DNA of 64,000 bases from Timema cristinae. Lineage: Eukaryota; Arthropoda; Insecta; Phasmatodea; Timematidae. Both the position numbers and the translations under genes were made by a program. The notes under the pieces were generated by a model, which worked only from the letters and a program-made list of their open reading frames with translations, searched no databases and was not told where the DNA came from. Below are positions 24,458 through 35,380 of the stretch, in pieces (the stretch's first letter is position 1; the number at the start of each line of letters is the position of its first letter). Location of the stretch: the NCBI GenBank assembly GCA_039000515.1, contig JBCFYV010000001.1, positions 52,086,092-52,150,091 of the forward strand, read 5' to 3'.

Positions 24458-26033
24458 TACGGAGCTCCGCACGGACTTTCTCGCTCTATTGTTTGAAAAT
24501 GAATGTAGATATTAACTCAAAACTCGTAATATATATGAAACGAAATAAAATATACTAGCAAACCCAAGCATAAATTGCACTATACTTATCTAAAACTTTT
24601 TCTTTTAGTCCCAGTTTTAAATTTTATAATTTTGTTTTTAAAGAATTAGTTTCCTCATTTGTATGTTTGGACCGATAAAAAAGATCAATGTTGGGTCCAC
24701 AAGGGTCAACACTTCGTATTCAAAAATTTCAACTTCCGGTTAAAATTTTCGACATTTTATTAGGCGTTTCACATCTTCATGCCATCGCATTGCTATTAAA
24801 TACCTCATTTATAAATTTGACCAATAAAAAATTTAAATATTGACTATTGAGTCTAAAATGGATATATATCATTGTTGTAAAACATTTATCCTTAGAGGTT
24901 TAAGGAAAAACAACATAAACTTTTAGAGACTTACTTATATTTAATTAATTTATGGCATTAATGAATTATTCGTTAAAGCTCAAGTAGTATCTCTTTACAA
25001 CTAAAGCTCACAAAAATTGTATTAACATATTTGCCAATATCTCAAAAACTTTTGCATGTACAAAAGAATATTTCATTTAAAGTTTTTTATTTTTAATAGT
25101 ACTACAATTTTGCAATGATAAGTTATTTAGTATCTCAAATAGTTACGGAGTTACGGAAGTTTCTGCTTCTGTAAAGTACCCTAAAATTCATTTTTATGGT
25201 AAATTGAAAATAACCAGTTTATTTATAATCTTAATCAACACCTAGATACAAATTTTAAACAAAATTTTTTTTTTCTCTTTTCGCCCTTTCTTAAACTACT
25301 CTTAATTTTAAGTTTAAACAGACACACAAACAGACGTCATTGCAAAGACCACATTTTAGGGTTGGGGGGGTCTTGATACGTCGACATCCATCAATATTAT
25401 AGGTTAGATTTTCTTTTGCGGTCGCAATACTTTTACATTTTATGTTCGAAAAGTTAAAAAATATACATATTTATGTATAGCTTGAAAGTTATTAGTTTTA
25501 TAAAAATATGCTTCTCATATAATATTTGTATTATAAAGAGACCTACATATTTATAACGAAAAATAATTTCATATCTCAAATAGTTTAAGAGATATTATAA
25601 AAAAAAGATAATTTACGCATCAGACCGGAGCCCTTAAAGTAATCTTGCACAAATATTTAGAGAAGCCATTTTGCTTGGAATATTTATAAATGTTTAGAAA
25701 TGAAATCTAATCAAAATTGTTAGAGCCGATTTTGGGAAAATCTACTTTTTCTCTTTTTTCCCTTCAGTAAGTTACCTTTAATTTTAGGGTTAGATTTCCA
25801 ATTCAAAAAACCCCTCGGGGAAACCCTATGAAAACCCTAGTTATCAAGTTCTAACCTAATCGGTAAAATATTTTAGGCTCTAGCTGGAGGTACAGACAGA
25901 CAGACAGACGGAAAGTCAAAATCCACTTTTTTAGATTCGGGGGGTCATGAAACGTCGAGATTCATCAAAATCTTGAGTTCGATTTTTTTGACGATCACAA
26001 TACTTTCTCTTCCTGTAAGATAGCAAGAAAGTA
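24458..26033. mobile_element. Unclassified 1.58 kb element inserted in MITE-1
   Basis: AAAATAAACTA (24447-24457) and AAAATTAAACTA (26034-26045) flank the insertion, a near-duplication with one indel. The right end is a hairpin: TACTTTCT (26001-26008) pairs with AGAAAGTA (26026-26033). Inside, a segment with GATACGTCGACATCCATCAA and CGGTCGCAATACTTT (25370-25436) recurs about 570 bp later as AAACGTCGAGATTCATCAA and CGATCACAATACTTT, so the element includes an internal duplication. No coding potential. A relative lies at 13385-13830 on the minus strand. Confidence 0.6.
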
Positions 26034-26165
26034 AAAATTAAACTACATGTTTATACTGAAGCACTATTTGATTTATTTTGAACAAAAATAAATAAATAAA
26101 TTGTTTTAGTATAAAAACTGCATTAACACTGAAATTTCCTGGCGTCCTCTGCATCCCCACCTTAA
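26034..26165. mobile_element. MITE-1 copy, right part
   Basis: Aligns with the right third of the 3506-3901 copy (TATTTGATTTATTTTG, then ATAAAAACTGCATTAACACT) and ends CCCCACCTTAA, the inverse of the family start TTAAGGTGGG. Confidence 0.75.
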
Positions 26166-26661
26166 TAGAACTTATTGGTAAGTTACGGGCCGTTGGCGGT
26201 ACGCGTTACCCCAGTTTGGGAAACGTTTGTCTACGCTAGCTTCCCAAGCTCTAACCCCTTAAAAAGGTTTAATAATGTTGGTTTAGTACGGTTCAATCTC
26301 GAGGAAATGGTACATGTTCGAAAAGAAATTTTGCAGTCCAGTAATGAACAGATAAAAACAAATCTTAAAAAAGGAATTAAAGCGTCGTAATCGGTTGTAA
26401 ACAAGCCCGTCGTGTGTTGTGCACGTGTGTGCAAGTAGGACAGACAGCGCATTCCGTCCAAGGATGTTGCCCGTGTCTGCATACCTAACGTCCGTCGGGC
26501 TGTTTCAGCGACCACTCATGCGGTCTCTGTGCAGAGTTTCGCTATCCTCGCGCATGCGCCAGGAACAATCTTGGAGGGGCTTCCGTTCCTTACAGCTAGT
26601 CGGAGTGTCATCTACAGTTCAACCTTCACAGGAAGAACCTTATCTGACAACTAGAAAAGTG
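26166..26661. other. CpG-containing unique DNA
   Basis: A stretch at 26400-26600 is GC- and CpG-rich compared with its surroundings and has a 130-codon frame on the plus strand (26419-26811) and a 94-codon frame on the minus strand. Neither shows a domain, and the plus frame runs into a SINE. Could be a regulatory patch or an old element; no call. Confidence 0.3.
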
Positions 26662-26925
26662 TTTTTTTTAGCACCACGTCTTACTACCGTTCAAGTTGTA
26701 CGCATATGTATTATTATTAGCACCACGTCTTACTACCCTTCAGGTTATACGCAAGTACGCTTATGTAATAATTACACTAATGTGTCAAGGTATAATGAAG
26801 GTTTAACTTAAAGAAAGTGAGCTTGCATTTGCGTGAAAGCAGAGTGGAGAACTTATTAGGAAATACCACCTTCAGGGACTCCACTGGGATTCGAACCACG
26901 ATCTTACCGTCATTAACACTCCATT
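26662..26925 (-). mobile_element. SINE-A copy with duplicated tail
   Basis: Two tails in reverse occur in a row: TTAGCACCACGTCTTACTAC at about 26668 and again at about 26718, separated by ATTATTATTA. The body follows (AATTACACTAATGTGTCAAG, GCATTTGCGTGAAAG, GGGATTCGAACCACGATC). Either one SINE landed in the tail of another or the tail was duplicated. Confidence 0.8.
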
Positions 26926-27711
26926 GAAACGTGTTAGATAATTTTAACAATTAAAATAAAACACCATCTCTGTCAAATTCATCAATAGGTATTTTTTGAT
27001 TATCAAGAAAGTGTGTTAGTTATCCGTGTGTCTTTATACCCCTGTCGGGTAACAATGGCCGGGTTCGAGTCCAGGCTAATGAGAGCGTGACACACTACTA
27101 CTAGTGTATTTTGTTGGTGGGTAAGGACGAGACATAACAGAGTACTGTAGGAGCATTCTGGCTGAGGTTTCAGACGCGCATGCGCATTACACAGTCATTT
27201 CATGACAATGTGGAACTAGGAAGAAGGATTTTAACGTGCTTAGAGTAGTCAAGAAGACATTTTTCATAAACGCCCAAAAACCAAGTTACTGAGTGGAGCT
27301 GTCCATCAGTAGGGGAACAAACAGGGGAGGAAGAAGATGCAATTGACGACATTACAATTTTTATTGGGACCATCCTATTAGGCCTAAATTACGTAATTCG
27401 ATTTAAAAAGCTCCAATAAGTATTCTATATCAGTTACTATTTGTTTCCCACTCATTTAGTTCTTATTTTTTACCAAATATGGGGATTATTTTTACTTTTT
27501 AGAGTGGAAAATTTCAATTTTTATCTATGTTTACAAGTCTTTACATGTATAGGGTCATGGAAAATAATTTTGTAATTTGTGTTCATCCCATTATACACAA
27601 AACTATTGTACTGTTAAAGGTTTTGTCACTATTTAACTCGAGCGTAAAATCCGATTGAAAATATCTCAGCTATCTAGGCGCCCCCTGAAGAACCCACCTT
27701 AACATGTGAAA
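26926..27711. other. Intergenic DNA
   Basis: A single B-box-like GGGTTCGAGTCC lies at about 27061, without other tRNA or SINE features. No gene supported. Confidence 0.4.
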
Positions 27712-29459
27712 AACTCCTAGCTGAGGTAGATAATACAGCTCGAACCATAGTGGTGCGGTTGTTGTACTGTGTTAATAACTCCTAGCTGAGGTAGATAATA
27801 CAGCTCGAACCATAGTGGTGCGGTTGTTGTACTGTGTTAATAACTCCTAGCTGAGGTAGATAATACAGCTCGAACCATAGTGGTGCGGTTGTTGTACTGT
27901 GTTAATAACTCCTAGCTGAGGTAGATAATACAGCTCGAACCATAGTGGTGCGGTTGTTGTACTGTGTTAATAGCTCCTAGCTGAGGTAGATAATACAGCT
28001 CGAACCATAGTGGTGCGGTTGTTGTACTGTGTTAATAACTCCTAGCTGAGGTAGATAATACAGCTCGAACCATAGTGGTGCGGTTGTTGTACTGTGTTAA
28101 TAACTCCTAGCTGAGGTAGATAATACAGCTCGAACCATACGTGGTGCGGTTGTTGTACTGTGTTAATAACTCCTAGCTGAGGTAGATAATACAGCTCGAA
28201 CCATCGTGGTGTGGTTGTTGTACTGTGTTAATAGCTCCTAGCTGAGGTAGATAATACAGCTCGAACCATAGTGGTGCGGTTGTTGTACTGTGTTAATAAC
28301 TCCTAGCAGAGGTAGATAATACAGCTCGAACCATAGTGGTGCGGTTGTTGTACTGTGTTAATAGCTCCTAGCTGAGGTAGATAATACAGCTCGAACCATA
28401 GTGGTGCGGTTGTTGTACTGTGTTAATAACTCCTAACTGAGGTAGATAATACAGCTCGAACCATAGTGGTGCGGTTGTTGTACTGTGTTAATAACTCCTA
28501 GCTGAGGTAGATAATACAGCTCGAACCATAGTGGTGCGGTTGTTGTACTGTGTTAATAACTCCTAGCTGAGGTAGATAATACAGCTCGAACCATCGTGGT
28601 TGCGGTTGTTGTACTGTGTTAATAGCTCCTAGCTGAGGTAGATAATACAGCTCGAACCATCGTGGTGCGGTTGTTGTACTGTGTTAATAAGCTCCTAGCT
28701 GAGGTAGATAATACAGCTCGAACCATAGTGGTGCGGTTGTTGTACTGTGTTAATAACTCCTAACTGAGGTAGATAATACAGCTCGAACCATAGTGGTGCG
28801 GTTGTTGTACTGTGTTAATAACTCCTAGCTGAGGTAGATAATACAGCTCGAACCATCGTGGTGCGGTAGTTGTACTGTTTAATAACCTCCTACTGAGGTA
28901 GATAATACACTCGAACCATAGTGGTGCGGTTGTTGTACTGTGTTAATACTCTAGCTGAGGTAGATAATACAGCTCGAACCATAATGGTGGCGTTGTTGTA
29001 CTGTGTTAATAACTCCTAACTGAGGTAGATAATACACTCGAACCATAGTGGTCGGTTGTTGTACTGTTTAATACTCCTAGCTGAGTAATAATACAGCACA
29101 CCATAGTGGTGCGGTTGTTGACTGTTTAATAACTCCTAGCTGAGGTAGATAATACAGCATCGAACCATCGTGGTGCGGTTGTTGTACTGTGTTAATAACT
29201 CCTAGCTGAGGTAGATAATACAGCATCGAACCATCGTGGTGCGGTTGTTGTACTGTGTTAATACTCCTAGCTGAGGTAGATAATACAGCTACAACCATAG
29301 TGGTGCGGTTGTTGTACTGTTTATAACTCCTAGCTGAGGTAGATAAATACAGCACGAACCCTCGTGGTGCGGTTGTTGTACTGTGTTAATAACTCCTAGC
29401 TGAGGTAGATAATACAGCTCGAACCATAGTGGTGCGGTTGTTGTACTGTGTTAATAACT
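27712..29459. repeat. 65 bp tandem array, about 27 units
   Basis: Unit: AACTCCTAGCTGAGGTAGAT, AATACAGCTCGAACCATAGT, GGTGCGGTTGTTGTACTGTG, TTAAT. Units up to about 28850 are nearly identical, with A/C or A/G swaps at a few positions. Those from about 28860 to 29350 carry many one-base deletions and insertions; the last unit is clean again. Confidence 0.96.
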
Positions 29460-29607
29460 AAATGATTAAAGATACATACAAAGTAACGGTGTTATCAGTA
29501 AACTTATTAAACTCTCATTTAAGCCTTCTCTCATAATACACACATTCATTTCATGTTTCATAGATCATCAAACATAAGCCGCTTGTGTCCAGGGTTGCCA
29601 CACAGTA

Positions 29608-29770
29608 TTATTATTATTATTATTATTATATTTAGCATCGCATCTTACTACCCGTTCGGATTGTACGCACTTACGCTAATGTATAATGGTAGGGTGATTG
29701 TGAGATGAAATGGAGGACCTACAGTTTAACGTGGGATCCGAACCACCGTGGGGGCCTGGCATTTCACACA
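29608..29770 (-). mobile_element. SINE-B, full copy with target-site duplication
   Basis: (TTA)n then GCATCGCATCTTACTACCCG (tail in reverse), ACTTACGCTAATGTATAATG, GATTGTGAGATGAAATGG, GGATCCGAACCACCG and GGGGCCTGGCATTTC. TGCCACACAGTA flanks both sides (29596-29607 and 29771-29782), a perfect 12 bp target-site duplication. Confidence 0.92.
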
Positions 29771-29911
29771 TGCCACACAGTAGACCGAAATATCTTACAG
29801 CAGTTTCCTGTATTCATATTATTTTTTAAATCGGCTATCAATTAACTACTGTTCCTTAAATAAGTTTTCCCACTAATCATACCATATTGATTATCATATT
29901 AAATACTATAT

Positions 29912-30115
29912 GACCTGCTTCGGTGGCTGCATGGTTTTAAGGCGTCACTCTTGTGTTCACTAGACTGCTGAAGATGGGGAGCTTGGGGTTCGAATTCTGG
30001 TCGAGGGTCCTAAGGTTTTAAAAATATAGTTTTCCTCTCTCCTCCCACACAGATGTGGGTACACTTCCTCTAAATTCAACCTTCCTCGGAGTAGTTATCA
30101 TATGCTGGTATAGCC
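29912..30115 (+). mobile_element. SINE-A, 5' part, split by a hAT element
   Basis: Head ACCTGCTTCGGTGGCTGCAT, B-box region GGGGTTCGAATTCTGGTCG, body CACACAGATGTGGGTACAC and AGTTATCATATGCTGG, then an abrupt switch to the hAT terminus at 30116. The missing tail resumes at 32218. Confidence 0.88.
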
Positions 30116-32217
30116 CAGTGGCGTATTCTATGGGTATGCTAGTCCTGCGCTGCATACCCATAATGATTTGGACTAGTTTTTTGTTTAATTCAATGCTGTT
30201 TGTGTGAATTTTTAATAAATATACATGTAATGAATTGTTAATTTTAAAACCAATATTGGTTCATATTCCAAGAATACTGTGTTTTAAGTAATTCTTCTTT
30301 CAAAAGGTTCTACTTAACACAATAGGAAACCCAGGGCTTGCTACTTGAAAAACGCAAGGCAAGCTAGGGAGGCTCTAATGACCTTGCCCAATGTCTAGGG
30401 GGTTGCAACACATTCCTTTCGCTAGCCCCTAAGTAATTGGCCAACGAGCTCACTTTTTACACCCCAGGTCATGCTGTTCATGTGAAGCTAAGCATTGTAC
30501 CAAATATTGAAAAAAGATTCAAGATCACAATGTTTATTTATTAAGCTAATCTAGTATAGTTTAAATTACATTAAATTATATAAAATATATATTAAATTAA
30601 TTGTAAAATAACAGTATACGTAACAAGTTTTAAATTATACACTAATTAAATACGTTGAGTTATGTTTAGGTAGTCTAGCCACATGTATTATCATGTATTT
30701 AGCAAACACATTTAACCACGCTTTCAAATATAGACATTTCAGTACTGAAAGAGTGTGGGAAAAGAGGGGTGATGACGAGGCTACTTAACCCTATTGACGG
30801 CGGGCTCTTGTTTTTCTTTAGTAGAAAGACTTGTGGAGTTTTAATAGTGTTCTTTTAGTTTTTTTTTACATTAATGACTTATTAGTCATTGTTATCTTAT
30901 ATAATTATACATCAAAGAATCCCAAAATGATTTAGAAGGAAAAGGTAAAATAAAATATATTTTCATATAAAAAACCTTTTGAATATTTATTAGAGCCTGG
31001 TCTTAAAATGTAGCATATACGTTCGACACATCTTCAATGCTAAATATTTTAGTTAATACTCAATATTATTTAAATTTCTACTAACATTAATTGTGGTGTT
31101 GGGGAAAGATGGGGAAGGGCGTCAAATAACCTATTTGCCCCTCTCTCCCTTGGGTGTAACCTGCTTACAGCAAAAGATATGTGTAAATATCTTAGCAATA
31201 AATCAATGAGTAGCGATAGAGTATTATATCGAATAATCTCCCCTATGTTAGTCAGAGTTTACGCATCTAAAAAGCTTCTGGAGCATAAATTCTCCAAGTT
31301 GGGAGACTCGTTGTTTCCATGCAGCATTGTGTGAGATAAGTTGGCTTTAAGAAATAGTTTTAATTGCAACGTGAGTTGGACATCATTGATCCTTCACCAA
31401 TCTGATGACGCTTGAGCGATGTATCACTTCATTTTACTCTTATTATGATTGTTTGCTTTGAGTATTGCTAACTGTGTGCTTTTAATTACGCTAAGCTAAT
31501 TGAATAGAGATCTTTCTCTTATGCATTCAGAAATGTCCCATACCACTCTTAGCCCCGACATTAATATTTACTTAAATGTCTAACCATGTAGATATCATTA
31601 CAATTTGAGGACCGCCTATGTGTCTAATGGTCATAGGTTCTGGCTACGGACTCAGAAGTCCTGGGTTTGATTCCCGGCGCGTCCAGATTATCTGGGAAGC
31701 AGCGGGTCTGGAACGGGCTAGATTCAGCCTAGGGTGGATAAATAAGGAGCTACTTGAATAAAGTAGTAGTGGCTCCGGTATAGAAAGCCGAGCTTAATGG
31801 CTGGAGTCAACGTTGTGCTGACCACATGACACCCTCTATCCGTAAGAGTTGGCCAAATTCGCCAAACAGTTTTGTAGCCACTCGGTAGGTATAACCTGAA
31901 TGCGGGCTGACACCATGGAGTTAATTTTATTACATTTTGAGTGGATGATGATAATCATCGTTATGGATAAATAAAAGAAGAGAAAATATGGGAGTGGGGG
32001 GGGGGGGCTCAAAACTTCCTAAGATAGCATATAGTTAAGGGGAAATAATAAATGTTTGAGAACCACTGTTATATATGGACACATCTTCAAATATATACCT
32101 TGAAATAATCCCTTGGCGTTCTTGAACAACGGTGGTTGAGGGTCCTCGGCCCCCAAATCTCCGTTGCAACTTTTAGAGTACAGCATACCTATTAATTATT
32201 CTCAGAATACGCCACTG
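30116..32217. mobile_element. hAT-type element, 2.1 kb, inserted in a SINE
   Basis: The left terminus CAGTGGCGTATTCTATGG is mirrored by the right terminus, CAGTGGCGTATTCTGAG on the minus strand. The flanking octamers GTATAGCC (30108-30115) and GTATAACC (32218-32225) are seven of eight identical and both belong to the split SINE-A, so the insertion point is exact. No transposase is recognisable: either a large non-autonomous derivative or a decayed autonomous one. It carries a tRNA-like SINE of another type at 31597-31920 and a G-run at about 31997-32006. Confidence 0.88.
31597..31920 (+). mobile_element. tRNA-derived SINE of a third type inside the hAT element
   Basis: Starts ACCGCCTATGTGTCTAATGG (A-box region) and has GGGTTTGATTCCCGGCG (B-box). 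The unrelated body includes GGGTGGATAAATAAGGAGC, GAAAGCCGAGCTTAATGG and GTAGCCACTCGGTAGG. Not related to SINE-A or B beyond the tRNA-like head. The 3' limit is approximate. Confidence 0.6.
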
Positions 32218-32258
32218 GTATAACCTGAAAAAGGTAGTAAGACGCGGTGATAAAAAAA
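32218..32258 (+). mobile_element. SINE-A, 3' tail resuming after the hAT insertion
   Basis: GTATAACCTGAAAAAGGTAG then TAAGACGCGGTGATAAA is the family tail and completes the copy begun at 29912. Confidence 0.88.
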
Positions 32259-32888
32259 CTCTTATGATATAGTCTTTGAATAAAATCTTGAAAGCCTTTT
32301 TTAAATAAGTTTAAAAAAAGTTATCACTAGTTAACTAAGATATTTTTTTTAATTATAAATATATCTTTTCAACATGTAAAAACACTCTCCAAATAACCAT
32401 TTTGAACAAAATCATTTAAGTCAATTTTGAAATATCTGAAACTTTCAAAAAACATTAATCAGTGCTTAGGGTTTTCTTGGGGTACAGGCCCTGGAATCCC
32501 CTTTGTAGTGCATCATCCCTCCCCCCTCAACCCCCGCTCCCCTCACCCTCATCATACTGGGGTCACTGCCTACCGTCGTCTTCATTATTAATTAAACGAA
32601 GCGTTTGTTTGTTTGTTGTTTGTTTGTTTGTCTGTGATGAGCATTGCACGAAATCTACCACAAGCGGAGGTCGGAAATTTTAAAAATTAGTTACTTTTGT
32701 GCTTGAACATGTGCACCTCGAAACTAGAATTTTAAAATTTGGATTAGACTTTTTAAATTTATTAAAAACTGGGTCGAAATAAATAAAATGAGGACTTTTT
32801 CCTATCTGCCTAAGACAAAAAGCTTTACCCAGGACATTGCGTGGTTACGCCGAACATATCCGAGTACTTCTGCTACTAATTACATAAA
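32259..32888. other. Intergenic DNA
   Basis: Includes a short (GTTT)n stretch at about 32603-32630. A 73-codon frame (32462-32683) is pyrimidine-rich low complexity. No gene. Confidence 0.4.
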
Positions 32889-33049
32889 TGAATGTGGGGA
32901 ATGCCAGGCCTCCACCGTGGTTCGGATTCCACGTTAAATTGTAGGTCCTCCATTTCATCTCACAATCACCCTACCATTACACATTAGCGTAAGTGCGTAT
33001 AACCCGAACGGGTAGTAAGACGCGGTGCTAATAATAATAATAATAATAG
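32889..33049 (+). mobile_element. SINE-B, full copy with target-site duplication
   Basis: GTGGGGAATGCCAGGCCTCC, GTGGTTCGGATTCCACG, CATTTCATCTCACAATCACC, ACATTAGCGTAAGTGCG, CGAACGGGTAGTAAGACGCG and (TAA)n. TTACATAAA occurs just before (32880-32888) and just after (33050-33058), a 9 bp target-site duplication. Confidence 0.92.
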
Positions 33050-33210
33050 TTACATAAAGTTTTCAATAAATATATATTTTAAATTTAATCTTTAAAATAT
33101 AAACTAAAGTTGTTTAATTCTTTTACTAAATCAAAAATGGTTTTTTAAAGTAACTTAAATTAATAGGAAAGTACTAACTAATGGAAAATTTAAGCAAAAA
33201 TAAAAAAAAT

Positions 33211-33281
33211 TGGAGATGCCGGGGATCGAACCCGGGCCTTTCACATGCAAAGCGAACGCTCTACCACTGAGCTACATCCCC
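33211..33281 (-). tRNA. tRNA-Ala, anticodon TGC
   Basis: A 71-nt cloverleaf folds on the minus strand. The acceptor GGGGATG pairs with CATCTCC (one G-T), the D arm is GCTC/GAGC, the anticodon stem TTCGC/GTGAA holds the loop TTTGCAT (anticodon at 33247-33249), and the T arm is CCGGG/CCCGG around TTCGATC. The discriminator base A is encoded at 33211. A-box (TAGCTCAGTGGTAGAGC) and B-box (GGTTCGATCCC) are intact, and an eight-T run follows directly downstream (33202-33209), a good Pol III terminator. No intron. It decodes GCA, and by wobble other alanine codons. It looks functional and is distinct from the SINE heads, which do not fold this way. Confidence 0.96.
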
Positions 33282-33580
33282 GTTATGATAACATGTAAAT
33301 TTCGCGTCACATCTTCACTGTAGAACTGGCAAATAAAAATAATTACCGTGTGTATATAGTCAGCGCTTAATAAAGTGGAAACTAGACGGAAATAGTCGGA
33401 AACTAATCACACATAGTAGTTGTCGTGACAAAACATGTGTATCTGATCTAATAAAATAATAAGAATTGACTCAGTTCTTAATTACATTTCAGGCAAAAAT
33501 AAATAATGTCAACCATTCTAAAATGGATTAAAATAAATGGTTCCTACACAATCGCACGTACTTTCTCTTGAAGTATTTTT
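33282..33580. other. Upstream flank of the tRNA gene
   Basis: AT-rich; nothing recognised. Confidence 0.4.
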
Positions 33581-33804
33581 TTGACAACAATCATTCGGAT
33601 CATACGCCTATATACTAACTACGTTGATGGTTTAGTGATGAGTAAGATTGAATTTAGAGGAAGTGTACTCTCATTTGAATGGAGTAAGAGTAGAAAACCA
33701 TTTTTTAAAACCACCCTCAGTACACCTGACCGAGATTCGAACCTCCACCTCCCCTTTATCAGCATTCTAGTTTACTGCTAAGACCATGCAGCCACCGAAG
33801 CGCG
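33581..33804 (-). mobile_element. SINE-A copy
   Basis: In reverse: CGGATCATACGCCTATATAC, TTGAATTTAGAGGAAGTG, AAACCACCCTCAGTACACC, GAGATTCGAACCTCCACC (B-box region), GACCATGCAGCCACCGAAGC (head). The tail is degraded. Confidence 0.82.
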
Positions 33805-35380
33805 TAAACAGCCAATTGTAATAAGAAATGTAAATTTTAAAATTATGTTCTATCAAACTACCCTTAAATATATGTTATTTTGATAATCTTATGAAACACT
33901 TTTTAGAAATAAATTTTAAACAAAATTGTTATAGCCACAGTTATTTTTTCATGTAAAAAGAGAGTTTTGTAAACGTGAACTTTTTTTGACCATGAGATTT
34001 TGGTGAATCTTTACGTTTTATTTGCTCCCAAATACAAAAAAAAAAGTGTATTTCATAATCATACCGTATGTACCTGGGCTTAAATCCGGAATAGTTAGAT
34101 TTTGTACAAATTCAGTGAGTGTATTTTATACGGACATAAGTCAAGATGACTTTATTTACCTTATATTAAGGGTGGCTTACTGATTAGCGATTTTTGAAAG
34201 TTTGAATTTCTTAAAAAATAGATCTAACGGTTCTATTTAATATATATTGGGGGCAGGGGGTGTTTTAACTGACAAATAAAAATTAAACACAGAAATCCGC
34301 ACCACGATGTGACCTGCCTATCCGTGTGGTCAAACAGGCTTTTAACAAGAAATTCCCTTTACTACGAGCCTAATGACTTAGACCGTGGGACCACCAGTGT
34401 GAGTGCACACACCTTTATCGTGTTTAGAAACATGCGCTAGTGTTTTGAAAAATATTTTCGTTGCTGCACTCTAGGAGCTAACACATTATAATATATTATG
34501 ACTAAGTGATATAACAACACACATTAACATCCTAACTGTTGGAAGCTATTACTCAGGAATGTTGTGTTTTGCTGAAGGGTTTGTATAGTTCAACACACTT
34601 AGACCTGACCACAGACAAGGTATACACCAGACACTCAACATTACTGGTGTTTCACTGAACTCCTTGAGCCAGGTTGAGCCCTTATCACTGGGGAGTGCTA
34701 GTTGTAATCGTCACTGATAACAGCATTTACCAAGTGAAACAACTCACTTTCAAAGTATTGGCTTGTGTATTGTATTTTAAAAATAAATTTTAATTTCGCT
34801 TGGATTAATAAAATACAATAACCTCAAATTTAATTCACATATTATTGGTATGGGAAGGTTGTCCAACTTTTGTCTGCTTTCTGCCTAAAATAAGTCAAAG
34901 AGTCCAATTTTCATAGAAAAGACCTTGAAAAGAAATACAAAAATATATTTTACGGTCAACATTAATAACACTCTACTGTTATATTGGAGTTATTTTTAAT
35001 GTATTGATAATATTTATCAAAGTTGACAGCTGTAGATCATACGACTTGACGTATGAATACAGGAAAATAGATCTAGTGACTTTTCTTGCTGCTATGAAAA
35101 TTTGACTTCATATGTACCCACGTGTCCAGGTTTATTTTGCTAGCTTTTAGTTTATATTAGCAAGCTTTGGCACGATATTAAATAAACGACAACTATACCA
35201 ATGTTAGACAGTGGCGCTACCAGCCCGAACCGGCGAGTACTAGAATCAGAGTGTGAGCCAACAGCACTATAGTGATGAGTGGGATGACCTAGAAGCTGCC
35301 TCGTGTCCTTGGCTTGGAAGGAACCAGGTCAACAAACAAGGTCACTGCCGTGCCGGGGAGGTGGCTGCTGGCTGCTGGTT
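33805..35380. other. Intergenic DNA left of the 29 bp array
   Basis: AT-rich to about 35200, then a GC-richer 180 bp stretch that leads into the array. Two short overlapping frames at 35253-35535 continue into the repeats and show no domain. Confidence 0.4.

Noticed and set aside
26419..26811. 130-codon plus-strand open frame in a CpG-rich patch
   Set aside because: No domain, a competing frame on the other strand, and its end lies in SINE sequence.
29077..29355. 92-codon minus-strand frame with repeating TVQQPHHDGSMLYYLPQLGV text
   Set aside because: A by-product of the 65 bp array, kept open by indels that are probably sequencing errors.
27712..29459. TGAGGTAG, the let-7 5' end, in every 65 bp unit
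   Set aside because: The match stops after eight bases, there is no hairpin precursor, and an 8-mer fixed in a tandem unit repeats by definition.
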